Below are positions 31,253 through 39,375 of a stretch of 64,000 nt of DNA, piece by piece (within the stretch, counting starts at the first letter, position 1; the number at the start of each line of letters is the position of its first letter). The DNA lies in NCBI RefSeq assembly GCF_035918155.1, contig NZ_CP109327.1, positions 2,728,001 through 2,792,000 on the forward strand. The letters run 5' to 3'. The position numbers and the translations under genes were made by a program. Below the pieces are notes generated by a model. It had not been told where the DNA came from. It made no database searches and saw only the letters and a program-made list of their open reading frames with translations. The DNA comes from Streptomyces sp. NBC_01591 (GTDB lineage Bacteria; Actinomycetota; Actinomycetes; Streptomycetales; Streptomycetaceae).

Positions 31253-32575
31253 ATGACTGTCTGTGCCATCGAGAAGAAGACCGTAGGCGCGACCGGGGCC
31301 GCCAAGGACCACGGGGATGCGGTCCTGGAGGACAGCGAGCCGGAGGCGCCCGGTGCGCCGGACGACCCGCCGGACGAAGCGGGTGGGGCGGGTGGAGCAG
31401 GTGGAGCGGGGGTGCCCCTCGGGGCAGTCCCTGCCCCGCCCGCGCTCACGATCGCCGCGGACGGTTCGTACGCGGCCCGGCTCGCCCTCGCGGAAGTGGC
31501 GGAAGCGGCGACGGAGGCGTCCGGTGAGGCCGGCGGGGCGTGGTTCGTGGAGCGCTGGACGCTCGACGGGCCCGAGCCGTACGCCGTGCCGCTCCCCCTC
31601 GACCAGCCGGAGGAGCCGGACTCCGAGGTGCTGCCGCTGGCCGACGGGCGGGTGCTGATCCGGCGCCGGGTCGCGGACCGGCACGCGGTGTCGCTGCTCT
31701 ATCCGACCGGCCCCGGGACCGGTGAACTCCCGCTCGGCGCCGTCGAATGCCCGGATCTGACCCTGCTGCCGCCCACGCCGGACGGCGTGAGCGCGTACGC
31801 GCTGTCGTCCGGTGCGCACTCCACCTCCGTCTGGCTGGTGGCGGGCGGCGCCTTCGGTCCCGAGGTGGTCGCGGAGGTTCCGGGGCACTGCTCCGGCGGT
31901 GTCTGGCTGGACCGGGCGGGCCGGATGCTGGCCCTGGACCGGGAGATGCCGGGCGGCGGCCCGGTCAAGGCGGTCGCCGTGGACCTGGAGCGGGGCGGCG
32001 AGGTGACGCCGCTGCTGCAGATCGCCCCGAACAGCAATGACCGGCTGCTGCTCGCCGATCCGGACAGCGGACTGCTGCTGATCCGCTCGGACGCGCCGGG
32101 ACACGACCGGCTGGGGTGGGGCGTGCTCGGCAGCTGTCTGCCGGTGCGCTTCCCGGAGTCCCTGCGCCCGGCCGATGTCGCGGTGACGCCGTTCGCCGTG
32201 CAGCCGGGCCAGATGCTGATGCCGGAGAGCTGCGCGGTGGCGCTGCGGATCGACGGCGCGGCGGGCAGCTGGGTCGGGGTGTGGCGCCCGGCCGGGCGCC
32301 GGCTGCATCAACTCGCCGCCCCCCAGGGGTGGCAGGCCGGTCGCGGGGTGTGGACCCGGGACGGCGTACTCAGACTTCCGTACGCCGACGGGAACGTGGC
32401 GTGCGGTGTGGCCCTGCTGGAGGCACCGGTGGACGACGAGCGCGGCGCGCGGCCGTCGGCGGAACCCGGTGCGGAAAGCGGTATGCAACCGTCCGCCACC
32501 GCCGCGCCTCTACCCGTGTGCAAGCCGATTCCGCTGGGGCAGGCGCCTCTCACGGGGCGCACGGTGCCTGGTTAA
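31253..32575 (+). CDS. Hypothetical protein, probably beta-propeller-like
   Basis: 440 residues from the ATG after GGAGGTG. The first ~65 residues are acidic and Gly/Ala/Pro-rich (GGAGGAGGAG run). The rest shows repeating beta-rich blocks such as ADGRVLIRRRVADRHAVSLL and DSGLLLIRSDAPGHDRLGWG with recurrent Asp-Gly turns, consistent with a propeller. No signal peptide or TM. It is a widely seen Streptomyces hypothetical as far as I recall; function unknown. Confidence 0.75.
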   Translation: MTVCAIEKKTVGATGAAKDHGDAVLEDSEPEAPGAPDDPPDEAGGAGGAGGAGVPLGAVPAPPALTIAADGSYAARLALAEVAEAATEASGEAGGAWFVERWTLDGPEPYAVPLPLDQPEEPDSEVLPLADGRVLIRRRVADRHAVSLLYPTGPGTGELPLGAVECPDLTLLPPTPDGVSAYALSSGAHSTSVWLVAGGAFGPEVVAEVPGHCSGGVWLDRAGRMLALDREMPGGGPVKAVAVDLERGGEVTPLLQIAPNSNDRLLLADPDSGLLLIRSDAPGHDRLGWGVLGSCLPVRFPESLRPADVAVTPFAVQPGQMLMPESCAVALRIDGAAGSWVGVWRPAGRRLHQLAAPQGWQAGRGVWTRDGVLRLPYADGNVACGVALLEAPVDDERGARPSAEPGAESGMQPSATAAPLPVCKPIPLGQAPLTGRTVPG

Positions 32576-32698
32576 AATCTGGGCCTGGGCTACGCAGCCG
32601 TATCTGCCGGTCGCCGACGGTGGCCGCGTCGTGTTGCGGTTGGCGTGATCGGCCCTGGTGACACACACGTAAGCGATCACAACGGGGTGACTTCCCAC

Positions 32699-32866
32699 AT
32701 GTCTGAAGCCCGAACCGACACGCCCCAGACGCGTCCGGCGGACGCGGACCGGGCCGAAGCCGACGGCTACGGAAAGCACCGAGGGGGTGAGTCGATGGAC
32801 GACACGTCTGCACAGCCGCACGGCCGCCACCGCCGCCCCTCCGAAGGGGACAGCCGGGCGGCCTGA
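32699..32866 (+). CDS. Small hydrophilic hypothetical protein
   Basis: 55 residues, very polar, rich in Asp, Arg, His and Ala (MDDTSAQPHGRHRRPSEGD). Upstream has no strong ribosome binding site, but the frame has good codon bias and the His-Arg C-terminal motif (HGRHRRP) recurs in small Streptomyces proteins. A strong hairpin follows. Function unknown. Confidence 0.45.
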   Translation: MSEARTDTPQTRPADADRAEADGYGKHRGGESMDDTSAQPHGRHRRPSEGDSRAA

Positions 32867-32890
32867 CCGCGCGGAGACATCAACGAGGGA

Positions 32891-32932
32891 CGGGTGGGCC
32901 CCGGCAGCCGGACGGCTGCCGGGGCCCACCCG
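32891..32932. terminator. Strong bidirectional terminator hairpin
   Basis: A perfect 19-base stem, starting CGGGTGGGCCCCGG, with a 4-base loop (GGAC), located between the small ORF and the convergent SDR gene. Confidence 0.85.
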
Positions 32933-32950
32933 TTCCCCCGGGCGTCGTTG

Positions 32951-33892
32951 TCAGCCCCGTTTCAGACCGAGCACCTCCGCCGCGGCGAAGGTCTCGTTCG
33001 GCGGGCGGTCCTCGTAGTACGGCGAGATCAACTCGTCCAGTTCGTCGAAGGAGAATGTCTCCTTCGAGGAGTCGAACTTCGCCGCCACCCTGGGGCGTTC
33101 GACGATCGCGACCATCCCGCCGTGCACCACGAGCAGTTGCCCGTTGACCTTGGCGGCGGCCGGGGAGGCCAGATAGCCGACCAGCGGCGCGACGTGCTCG
33201 GGGGCGAGCGCGTCGAGCCGGCCGTCCGTCGGTTCCTGGAAGCCCGCGAAGACGTCCTCGGTCATCCGGGTGCGGGCCCGCGGGCAGATGGCGTTGGCGG
33301 TGACGCCGTACCTGGCCAGGGCCAGGGCCGTGGAGGTGGTGAGGCCGACGATGCCGCCCTTGGCCGCCGCGTAGTTCGGCTGGCCCGCCGAACCGGCCAG
33401 GAACGCCTCCGACGAGGTGTTGACGATCCGGCCGTGGACCGGGCCGCCGGACTCCTTGGAGCGGGTGCGCCAGTGCGCGGCGGCGAAGTGCGTGGTGTTG
33501 AAGTGGCCCTTGAGATGGACCCTGATGACCGAGTCCCACTCGTCCTCGGTCATCGAGAAGATCATCCGGTCGCGCAGGATGCCCGCGTTGTTGACCAGGA
33601 TGTCGAGCTTTCCGTAGGTGTCGACGGCCAGCTCCACCAGGGCGCGGGCCTGCTCGTGGTCGGAGACGTCGCCGAGGTGCGCGACCGCCCGGCCGCCCGC
33701 GGCCCGGATCTCCTCGGCGACCTCCTCGGCGGGCGTCGCGGACGCCTCGCCGGAGCCGTCGCGGCCCGGCTGCCCGTAGTCGTTGACGATCACGGACGCG
33801 CCGAGCCCCGCCAGTTCCAGCGCTTCGGCGCGCCCGAGGCCGCGGCCCGCGCCCGTGACGATCGCGGACATGCCGTCCAGGGGAAGTGACAT
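32951..33892 (-). CDS. Short-chain dehydrogenase/reductase (hydroxyacyl-CoA dehydrogenase type)
   Basis: 313 residues from MSLPLDGM, GGAG 8 bases upstream. Cofactor loop AIVTGAGRGLGRAEALE, NNAGI, and the catalytic Ser/Tyr/Lys in VNTSSEAFLAGSAGQPNYAA (S, Y-X3-K). The N-terminal VIVNDYGQPGRDG and the C-terminal ~55-residue extension (KFDSSKETFSFDELDELI) resemble the dehydrogenase part of peroxisomal type multifunctional enzyme 2. Predicted to oxidise a 3-hydroxyacyl-CoA. Last gene of the KstR-site operon with the zinc dehydrogenase and MaoC hydratase. Confidence 0.9.
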   Translation of the reverse strand: MSLPLDGMSAIVTGAGRGLGRAEALELAGLGASVIVNDYGQPGRDGSGEASATPAEEVAEEIRAAGGRAVAHLGDVSDHEQARALVELAVDTYGKLDILVNNAGILRDRMIFSMTEDEWDSVIRVHLKGHFNTTHFAAAHWRTRSKESGGPVHGRIVNTSSEAFLAGSAGQPNYAAAKGGIVGLTTSTALALARYGVTANAICPRARTRMTEDVFAGFQEPTDGRLDALAPEHVAPLVGYLASPAAAKVNGQLLVVHGGMVAIVERPRVAAKFDSSKETFSFDELDELISPYYEDRPPNETFAAAEVLGLKRG

Positions 33893-33933
33893 CGGAATCT
33901 CTCCAGTCCTCTCGGGAGGGGGCGGGGCAGGGG

Positions 33934-35010
33934 TCAGAGTTCGATGCAGGTGCGCAGCGAATCGCCGGTCCGCATCTGGTCGAGTGCGTCGTTGATCCCG
34001 TCGAGCCGCACCCGGTGGGTGATCATCGATTCGAGGTCGATCCGGCCGGCCCGCCAGAGCGCGATGGCCCGTTCGTACGAGCGGAGCACATCGCCTCCCC
34101 CGTACATGGAGGGCAGGATCCGCTTCTCGTCGAAGAACAGCTCGAACATGTTGACCTGGAAGTTGTCGTCCATCGCGCCCGCGCCAACGATGCACAGGGT
34201 GCCGCCGCGCCGGGTGTGGTCGTACGCGGTGCGTGCGGTGGCCGACTTGCCGACGACCTCGAAGACGTAGTCGAAGCCCTCGCCCGCGGTGATCCGCTGC
34301 TTGGCATCGGCGAACTCGTCGGGCGACACCGCCTCGGTCGCGCCGAACCGCAGCGCCGCCTCGCGCCGCGACGCGACCGGGTCCACGGCCACGATCTGGG
34401 CGGCACCCTGCACCCTGGCGCCCTGGATCGTGGAGATGCCGACGCCGCCGCAGCCGATCACGGCGACCGACGAACCCGCCTCCACCTGTGCGGTGTTGAT
34501 GGCCGCGCCGAGCCCGGTGGTCACCCCGCAGCCGATCAGCGCGGCGATCTCGAACGGTACGTCGTCGGGGATCGGCACCGCGCAGCCCGCGCCGACGACG
34601 ACCTCCTCGGTGAAGGTGCCGGTGCCCGCGAAGCCGAACACATCGCCGCCGGGGCGCTTGAAGTTGGGGGTGCCCGCGTTCATGAAACCGGCCAGGCAGA
34701 GCTGGGTCTGGCCACGCTTGCAGGACGGGCACGCCCCGCAGGCGGGCAGCCAGCAGACCAGCACCCGGTCCCCCGCACTCAGTCCGGTGACGCCGTCACC
34801 GACGTCCATGACCTCGCCGGCGCCCTCGTGGCCCGGGATGAACGGGGCGGGCTGCGGCAGCACCCCGCTCATCGCGGAGACGTCGGAGTGGCACAGTCCG
34901 GTGGCCCTGATACGGAGCCTGACCTTGCCGGGGCCGAAGCCCACCGCCTCGATGTCGTCGAGGACTTCCAGTTTGTCCTGGCCTATCTCGTGCAGTACGG
35001 CTGCGCGCAT
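33934..35010 (-). CDS. Zinc-dependent alcohol dehydrogenase (MDR family)
   Basis: 358 residues. Catalytic zinc ligands in TGLCHSDVSA and IPGHEGAGEV, structural zinc cysteines in CGACPSCKRGQTQLC, and Rossmann motif VIGCGGVGISTIQGA. Closest in form to class III-like/NDMA-dependent-type actinobacterial ADHs. It oxidises a primary or secondary alcohol with NAD, perhaps a sterol or side-chain alcohol as suggested by the operon. 41 bases before the SDR gene. Confidence 0.9.
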   Translation of the reverse strand: MRAAVLHEIGQDKLEVLDDIEAVGFGPGKVRLRIRATGLCHSDVSAMSGVLPQPAPFIPGHEGAGEVMDVGDGVTGLSAGDRVLVCWLPACGACPSCKRGQTQLCLAGFMNAGTPNFKRPGGDVFGFAGTGTFTEEVVVGAGCAVPIPDDVPFEIAALIGCGVTTGLGAAINTAQVEAGSSVAVIGCGGVGISTIQGARVQGAAQIVAVDPVASRREAALRFGATEAVSPDEFADAKQRITAGEGFDYVFEVVGKSATARTAYDHTRRGGTLCIVGAGAMDDNFQVNMFELFFDEKRILPSMYGGGDVLRSYERAIALWRAGRIDLESMITHRVRLDGINDALDQMRTGDSLRTCIEL

Positions 35011-35092
35011 GGTGCGGCTCCCCTCATGGGCCTGTGGAACGTGGGCCGGTGGTCCTCTTGGAGTCGGTTCGGGCTCGGGTTGGGCTTCGGGT

Positions 35093-35965
35093 TCAGGAGT
35101 GTTCGACGAAGGTGTCGCCGAGGACCATGGTGTTGTCCCGCTCCACGACCCTCACCTCGACCCGCACCTGGTTCCCGGACGTCCACATCTCGATGCGGAG
35201 GGTCTCACCGGGGAAGACGACACCGACGAAACGGGTGCGGCAGGAGCGGATCCGGGTCACATCGCCGCCGAGGACCGTGTCGGTGACGGCCTTGAGCGTC
35301 ATGCCGTAGGTGCACAGTCCGTGCAGGATCGGCCGGTCGAAGCCGGCCCGCGCGGCGAATTCGGGGTCGGCGTGCAGCGGGTTCCAGTCCCCGGAGAGGC
35401 GGTACAGCAGCGCCTGGTCCGGCCGGACGGGTCGCCGCACGATGTGGTTCGGGGCGATGGCGGGGTAGGCGACCCGCTCGGACGGGCCGCGTTCACCGCC
35501 GAAGCCGCCCTCGCCCCGGACGTAGATCTGGGCGTCGTTGGTCCACAGCGGGCCCTCGTCGTCGGCGGCCTCGGTGCGCAGCACCAGCACGGCGGCCTTG
35601 CCCTTGTCGTACACCGCGGCGACCTTCGAGGTCTGTACGGCGCTGCCGCTCACCGGGATCGGCCGGTGCACCCGTACGCTCTGCCCGCCGTGCAGGACGG
35701 CGGCGAGGTCGATGTCGATGCCGGGCGAGGAGAGTCCGCCGACGACGCCCATGCCCGCGCCCGCGACGGTGGCGAAGGAGGGCAGCACATGGAGCCGGGA
35801 CTCCAGCGTGTAGCGCAGCTCGTGGGGGTCGATCGCGGCGTCGGCACGGTCGGGGTCGGCGCCGGCACCGATTCCGAGGTGGTAGAGCTGGACGTCCTTG
35901 TGGCCCCAGCTGATCCGGGTGGAGCGGGGTTCGGCGGCGAGAGCCTTTTCGGCATCAATGGGCAT
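35093..35965 (-). CDS. MaoC-family (R)-enoyl-CoA hydratase 2
   Basis: 290 residues, AAGGAG 10 bases before the ATG. Double hot-dog protein: N-terminal half with RYTLESRLHVLPSFATVAG and C-terminal half with the hydratase-2 motif YRLSGDWNPLHADPEFA (catalytic D-X4-H). Such enzymes hydrate trans-2-enoyl-CoAs, including cholesterol side-chain intermediates in mycobacteria. First gene of the three-gene operon; a KstR-type site lies about 100 bases upstream. Confidence 0.92.
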   Translation of the reverse strand: MPIDAEKALAAEPRSTRISWGHKDVQLYHLGIGAGADPDRADAAIDPHELRYTLESRLHVLPSFATVAGAGMGVVGGLSSPGIDIDLAAVLHGGQSVRVHRPIPVSGSAVQTSKVAAVYDKGKAAVLVLRTEAADDEGPLWTNDAQIYVRGEGGFGGERGPSERVAYPAIAPNHIVRRPVRPDQALLYRLSGDWNPLHADPEFAARAGFDRPILHGLCTYGMTLKAVTDTVLGGDVTRIRSCRTRFVGVVFPGETLRIEMWTSGNQVRVEVRVVERDNTMVLGDTFVEHS

Positions 35966-36061
35966 GGGAGAGCTGCTCCTTGATGGTGGGAAGACCTCGG
36001 CGCGGCCGTCCGCACCGTCGGCCGCACCGAGGTCGCGCGGGACCGGCCGCCACGCCTGTTC

Positions 36062-36075
36062 TAGAACGCGTTCTA
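36062..36075. promoter_or_regulatory. KstR-type operator 1
   Basis: TAGAACGCGTTCTA fits TNNAACNNGTTNNA exactly and is a perfect palindrome, extended by C/G to 16 bases. It lies 97-110 bases upstream of the MaoC start. Confidence 0.75.
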
Positions 36076-36166
36076 GCCGATGAACCCATGTATAACGCAG
36101 CGCCCAGCCGTTGGGAAGACCACTGCTGATGAAGCGTCAGATTCCTCCGTGGGCCGGCGTCCGGCG

Positions 36167-36180
36167 ATGACATATGTCAT
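36167..36180. promoter_or_regulatory. Palindrome ATGACATATGTCAT
   Basis: Perfect 14-base palindrome 60 bases before the truncated response regulator ORF. Motifs like TGACATNTGTCA are common at promoters of NarL-type two-component/ABC operons in Streptomyces. Confidence 0.45.
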
Positions 36181-36239
36181 GGCGAAGTCCGTACACAGAC
36201 ATCTGCCGGGGCCCGGGCCGCCTCCGTAGCGTCGTATTC

Positions 36240-36560
36240 ATGACGCAGACAACGGGGAGCGGAGCCGCGGTGGTCCTCACCGGGGCGGTCAAGGCCTTCG
36301 GCCGGGCGGGGCGCGGCGTGCGGGCCGTGGACGGGAAGGACGGCCCGGTCGAGGAGCTCGCCGCCGCGATCCGCCGGGTGCTGAGCGAGCGGGACGCGCT
36401 GAACGCCTCGGTGGACGGGGCGACGGTCGCCGACATCGCGGCGAAGCTGCATCTGTCCGAGTCGACGGTGCGCAACTATCTGTCCGCAGCGATCGGCAAG
36501 ACAGGTACCCGCAACCGGATGGAGGCGGTGCGGGCGGCGCGGCAGCAGGGGTGGTTGTAA
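36240..36560 (+). pseudogene. Truncated NarL/DesR-type response regulator (LuxR HTH retained)
   Basis: 106 residues. The C-terminal ~60 residues are an intact LuxR-type DNA-binding domain (GATVADIAAKLHLSESTVRN, then GKTGTRNRMEAV). Upstream, only the last receiver helix (GPVEELAAAIRRVLSE) is left, fused directly to ERDALNASVDG, so the segment that normally contains the linker and the start of the HTH domain is deleted, and the phosphoacceptor part is absent. The first ~25 residues look random. It may be a free DNA-binding domain or a relic; no kinase gene is adjacent. Confidence 0.65.
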
Positions 36561-36579
36561 GGCCTACGGGCCCTGCGCC

Positions 36580-38010
36580 TCAGCGCCGGTCCGACCGGTG
36601 GCGGGGCAGCCAGAGCGCCATGAGCAGCAGTCCGCCCAGCAGTACCGTTCCGGCCGTCCGGAAGGCGAGTGCGTACCCGGCCGTGAGCTCCTCCGGTCCG
36701 GTGCCGCCCGCGGTGCGGGCCGCCGCGACGGTGGAGAGCACGGCGAGACCGAGCGCACCGCCCATCGTGCGGGAGGTGCCGACGAGGCCGGAGACCAGAC
36801 CGGCTTCGCCGGGGGCCGCGCCGGTGATGGCCAGCGAGGCGAGCGGAGTGGCCGCCAGGCCCGTACCTGCCATCATCAGGACCCCGGGCAGGCAGACCGA
36901 GGTGAGGTACGAACCGTCGGCGCCCATCGTGGACTGCCAGCCGAAGCCGGCCGCGGCGATCGCCGTGCCGATGAGCGCCAGGTTCTTCGCACCGGTCACG
37001 GCCATCACCCGGGGCGCGCACTTCGAGCCGAGGACTACGGCCAACGACGTGGGCATCAGGGCGAGTCCGGCCTCCAGCGGGGTGTAGCCCAGCACGGCCT
37101 GGGCGTACACGGTCATGAAGTACCACATCGAGAACGTCGCCGAACCGATCACGAACGTCGCCGCGTTGGCCGACGTCACCGCCCGCGCCCCGAGCACCCG
37201 GAGCGGCATCAGCGGCTCCGCCGTCCGGGCCTCCACCACCACGAAGACGCCCAGCAGGACCACTCCGCCGAGCAGCGGCGCCAGGGTCGCCGTCGCGGTC
37301 CACCCCGACTCCTCGGTCTGCACAATGCCGTACGCGACGCAGGCGAGGCCCACCGTGACGAGTACCGCGCCCAGGAGGTCGATCCGCCGCCGGTCCCCGG
37401 CCCTGCCCTCCGCGAGCCGGACGGCGGCGCCGGCCAGGACGAGCACCCCGACCGGCACATTGATCAGCAGGACCCAGCGCCAGGAGAGCAGATCGGTGAG
37501 CACCCCGCCGATCAGCCCGCCGGCCGCACCGCCGCCCGCACCGACGGCCATCCAGGTGCCGATCGCCTTCGTCCGGGCCGGGCCCTCGGGGACGGTGGTG
37601 GTGAGCAGGGTCAGGGTGGCGGGGGCGAGCACGGCGGCACCGAGCCCCTGCGCCGCGCGGGCGGCGAGCAGTTGCCAGCCCTCCTGGGCGAGCCCACCGG
37701 CCAGAGAGGCGGCGGTGAACAGGCCGAGGCCTATGAGGAACATCCGCTTGCGGCCGTAGATGTCCGCGGCGCGTCCGCCGAGGAGCATGAATCCGGCGAA
37801 CGCGATCGAGTAGGCGTTGAGCACCCACTGGAGTCCGGCCGTACTCATCCCGAGGTCGGAACGCATGGACGGCAGGGCGACGTTGACGACGGACACGTCG
37901 AGCACGACGAGGAACTGGCCGACGCAGGCGGCGAGTACCGGCGCCCAGTTGTGGGTACGGGTCCGCTCTCGCGGCGGCGCGGGCGTCGTGACATCAGCCA
38001 TGCCCGTCAT
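36580..38010 (-). CDS. MFS drug efflux transporter, DHA2 (14-TM) family
   Basis: 476 residues; a second ATG at 38001 is an equally possible start. Fourteen hydrophobic segments. Motif A-like GGRAADIYGRKRMFLIGL after TM2 and motif C in TM5 (LTLLTTTVP... GGAAGGLIGGVL) identify EmrB/QacA-type proton-coupled exporters. Stand-alone gene, convergent to the response regulator relic. Substrate unknown. Confidence 0.92.
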   Translation of the reverse strand: MTGMADVTTPAPPRERTRTHNWAPVLAACVGQFLVVLDVSVVNVALPSMRSDLGMSTAGLQWVLNAYSIAFAGFMLLGGRAADIYGRKRMFLIGLGLFTAASLAGGLAQEGWQLLAARAAQGLGAAVLAPATLTLLTTTVPEGPARTKAIGTWMAVGAGGGAAGGLIGGVLTDLLSWRWVLLINVPVGVLVLAGAAVRLAEGRAGDRRRIDLLGAVLVTVGLACVAYGIVQTEESGWTATATLAPLLGGVVLLGVFVVVEARTAEPLMPLRVLGARAVTSANAATFVIGSATFSMWYFMTVYAQAVLGYTPLEAGLALMPTSLAVVLGSKCAPRVMAVTGAKNLALIGTAIAAAGFGWQSTMGADGSYLTSVCLPGVLMMAGTGLAATPLASLAITGAAPGEAGLVSGLVGTSRTMGGALGLAVLSTVAAARTAGGTGPEELTAGYALAFRTAGTVLLGGLLLMALWLPRHRSDRR

Positions 38011-38080
38011 ACTCGCACCCGCGCATCGCCCCGTACATCGGTATTCGGGCCGACCCGGGCGGTGATCCGCCGGACAGGCG

Positions 38081-39358
38081 CTAACGCCGCAGCAGCGTCA
38101 CCACCGCCGCCCCGCCGAGCCCGATGTTGTGGGCCAGGCCGACCCGGGCGTCCTTCACCTGCCTGCCCTGGGCCTCGCCCCTGAGCTGCCAGGTCAGTTC
38201 GGCGGTCTGGGCGATTCCGGTGGCGCCGAGCGGGTGTCCCTTGGAGATCAGCCCGCCGGACGGGTTGACCACCCAGCGGCCGCCGTACGTGGTGGCGCCG
38301 GACTCGACGAGCTTTCCGGACTCGCCCTCGCCGCACAGCCCGAGCGCCTCGTAGGTGAGGAGTTCGTTGATGGAGAAGCAGTCGTGCAGTTCGATGACGT
38401 CCAGGTCGGCGGCCGAGAGCCCCGAGGCCTCGTAGACCTGCCGGGCGGCGGCCCGCGACATCGGCAGGCCCACCGCGTCGATGCAGGTCCCCGAGGCGAA
38501 GGAGTCGCCGGTGTCGGTGGTCATCGCCTGGGCGACGATCTCCACCGCCCGGTCACCCAGACCGTGGCTCTCGACGAAGCGTTCCGACACGACGACGGCG
38601 GCGGCCGCGCCGTCGGAGGTGGGTGAGCACTGGAGCTTGGTCAGCGGGCTGTGGATGGTCTTCGCGGCGAGTATCTCCTCGACCGTGTACGGGTCCTGGA
38701 ACTGGGCGTACGGATTGTTCACCGAGTGCCGGTGGTTCTTGGCGCCCACGGCGGCGAGTTGCGCCTCGGTCGTCCCGTACCGCTTCATGTGCTCGCGGGC
38801 CGCGTTGCCGAATATCTGGGCGGTGGGCGGGCTCATCTCGAAGCCGTGGGCAGCGGCCATGATCCCGTAGTGCCGGGCGACGGGCGATGTCCTGAAGCCG
38901 TCCGCACCCCCGTCCGCGCCACCGCCGCCGAGTGCGCCGCGCGTCATCTTCTCGAAGCCGAGCGCGAGGACGCAGTCGCTGCCGCCGCCCTCGACGAACT
39001 GCCGGGCCATCATCAGGGCGGTGGAGCCGGTGGCGCAGTTGTTGTTGACGTTGTAGACGGGGACTCCGGTCAGACCGAGTCCGTACACCGCGCGCTGACC
39101 GGCGGTGGAGGGCTGGAAGCAGTAGCCGACGACGGCCTGCTGGATCTGCTCGTACGCGAGGGAGGCATCGGCGAGCGCCGCCGTCCCGGCCTCCTTCGCC
39201 ATGTCCCAGTACTGCCAGTCGCGCGTCTCGGGTTTCTCGAACTTCGTCATGCCGACGCCGACGACGTACGCCTTCATGAGCTTCATGGGCTTCATGAGCT
39301 TCATGGGCTTCGCGTGGTTCGTGGGCTTCGCGTGGTTCGTGGGCTTCGCGGGCTTCAT
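38081..39358 (-). CDS. Thiolase-like lipid-transfer protein (SCP-x thiolase family)
   Basis: 425 residues if started at 39358, where AAGGGA lies 6 bases upstream. The conserved protein begins at [17 protein letters not shown] (39277), so residues 1-27 are a repeat-coded extension of Lys-Pro/Asn-His units. Thiolase landmarks: [16 protein letters not shown] with the nucleophilic Cys, [12 protein letters not shown], and [17 protein letters not shown]. Related enzymes cleave the cholesterol side chain (Ltp/SCP-x type). It shares the operon with the acyl-CoA dehydrogenase 17 bases upstream. Confidence 0.88.
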   Translation of the reverse strand: MKPAKPTNHAKPTNHAKPMKLMKPMKLMKAYVVGVGMTKFEKPETRDWQYWDMAKEAGTAALADASLAYEQIQQAVVGYCFQPSTAGQRAVYGLGLTGVPVYNVNNNCATGSTALMMARQFVEGGGSDCVLALGFEKMTRGALGGGGADGGADGFRTSPVARHYGIMAAAHGFEMSPPTAQIFGNAAREHMKRYGTTEAQLAAVGAKNHRHSVNNPYAQFQDPYTVEEILAAKTIHSPLTKLQCSPTSDGAAAAVVVSERFVESHGLGDRAVEIVAQAMTTDTGDSFASGTCIDAVGLPMSRAAARQVYEASGLSAADLDVIELHDCFSINELLTYEALGLCGEGESGKLVESGATTYGGRWVVNPSGGLISKGHPLGATGIAQTAELTWQLRGEAQGRQVKDARVGLAHNIGLGGAAVVTLLRR

Positions 39359-39375
39359 GGCAAGTCCCTTCGATT

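Noticed and set aside
32951..34732. A single 593-residue minus-strand protein joining the SDR with upstream sequence
   Set aside because: The upstream half is an out-of-frame reading of the alcohol dehydrogenase gene; the SDR has its own start and ribosome binding site at 33892.
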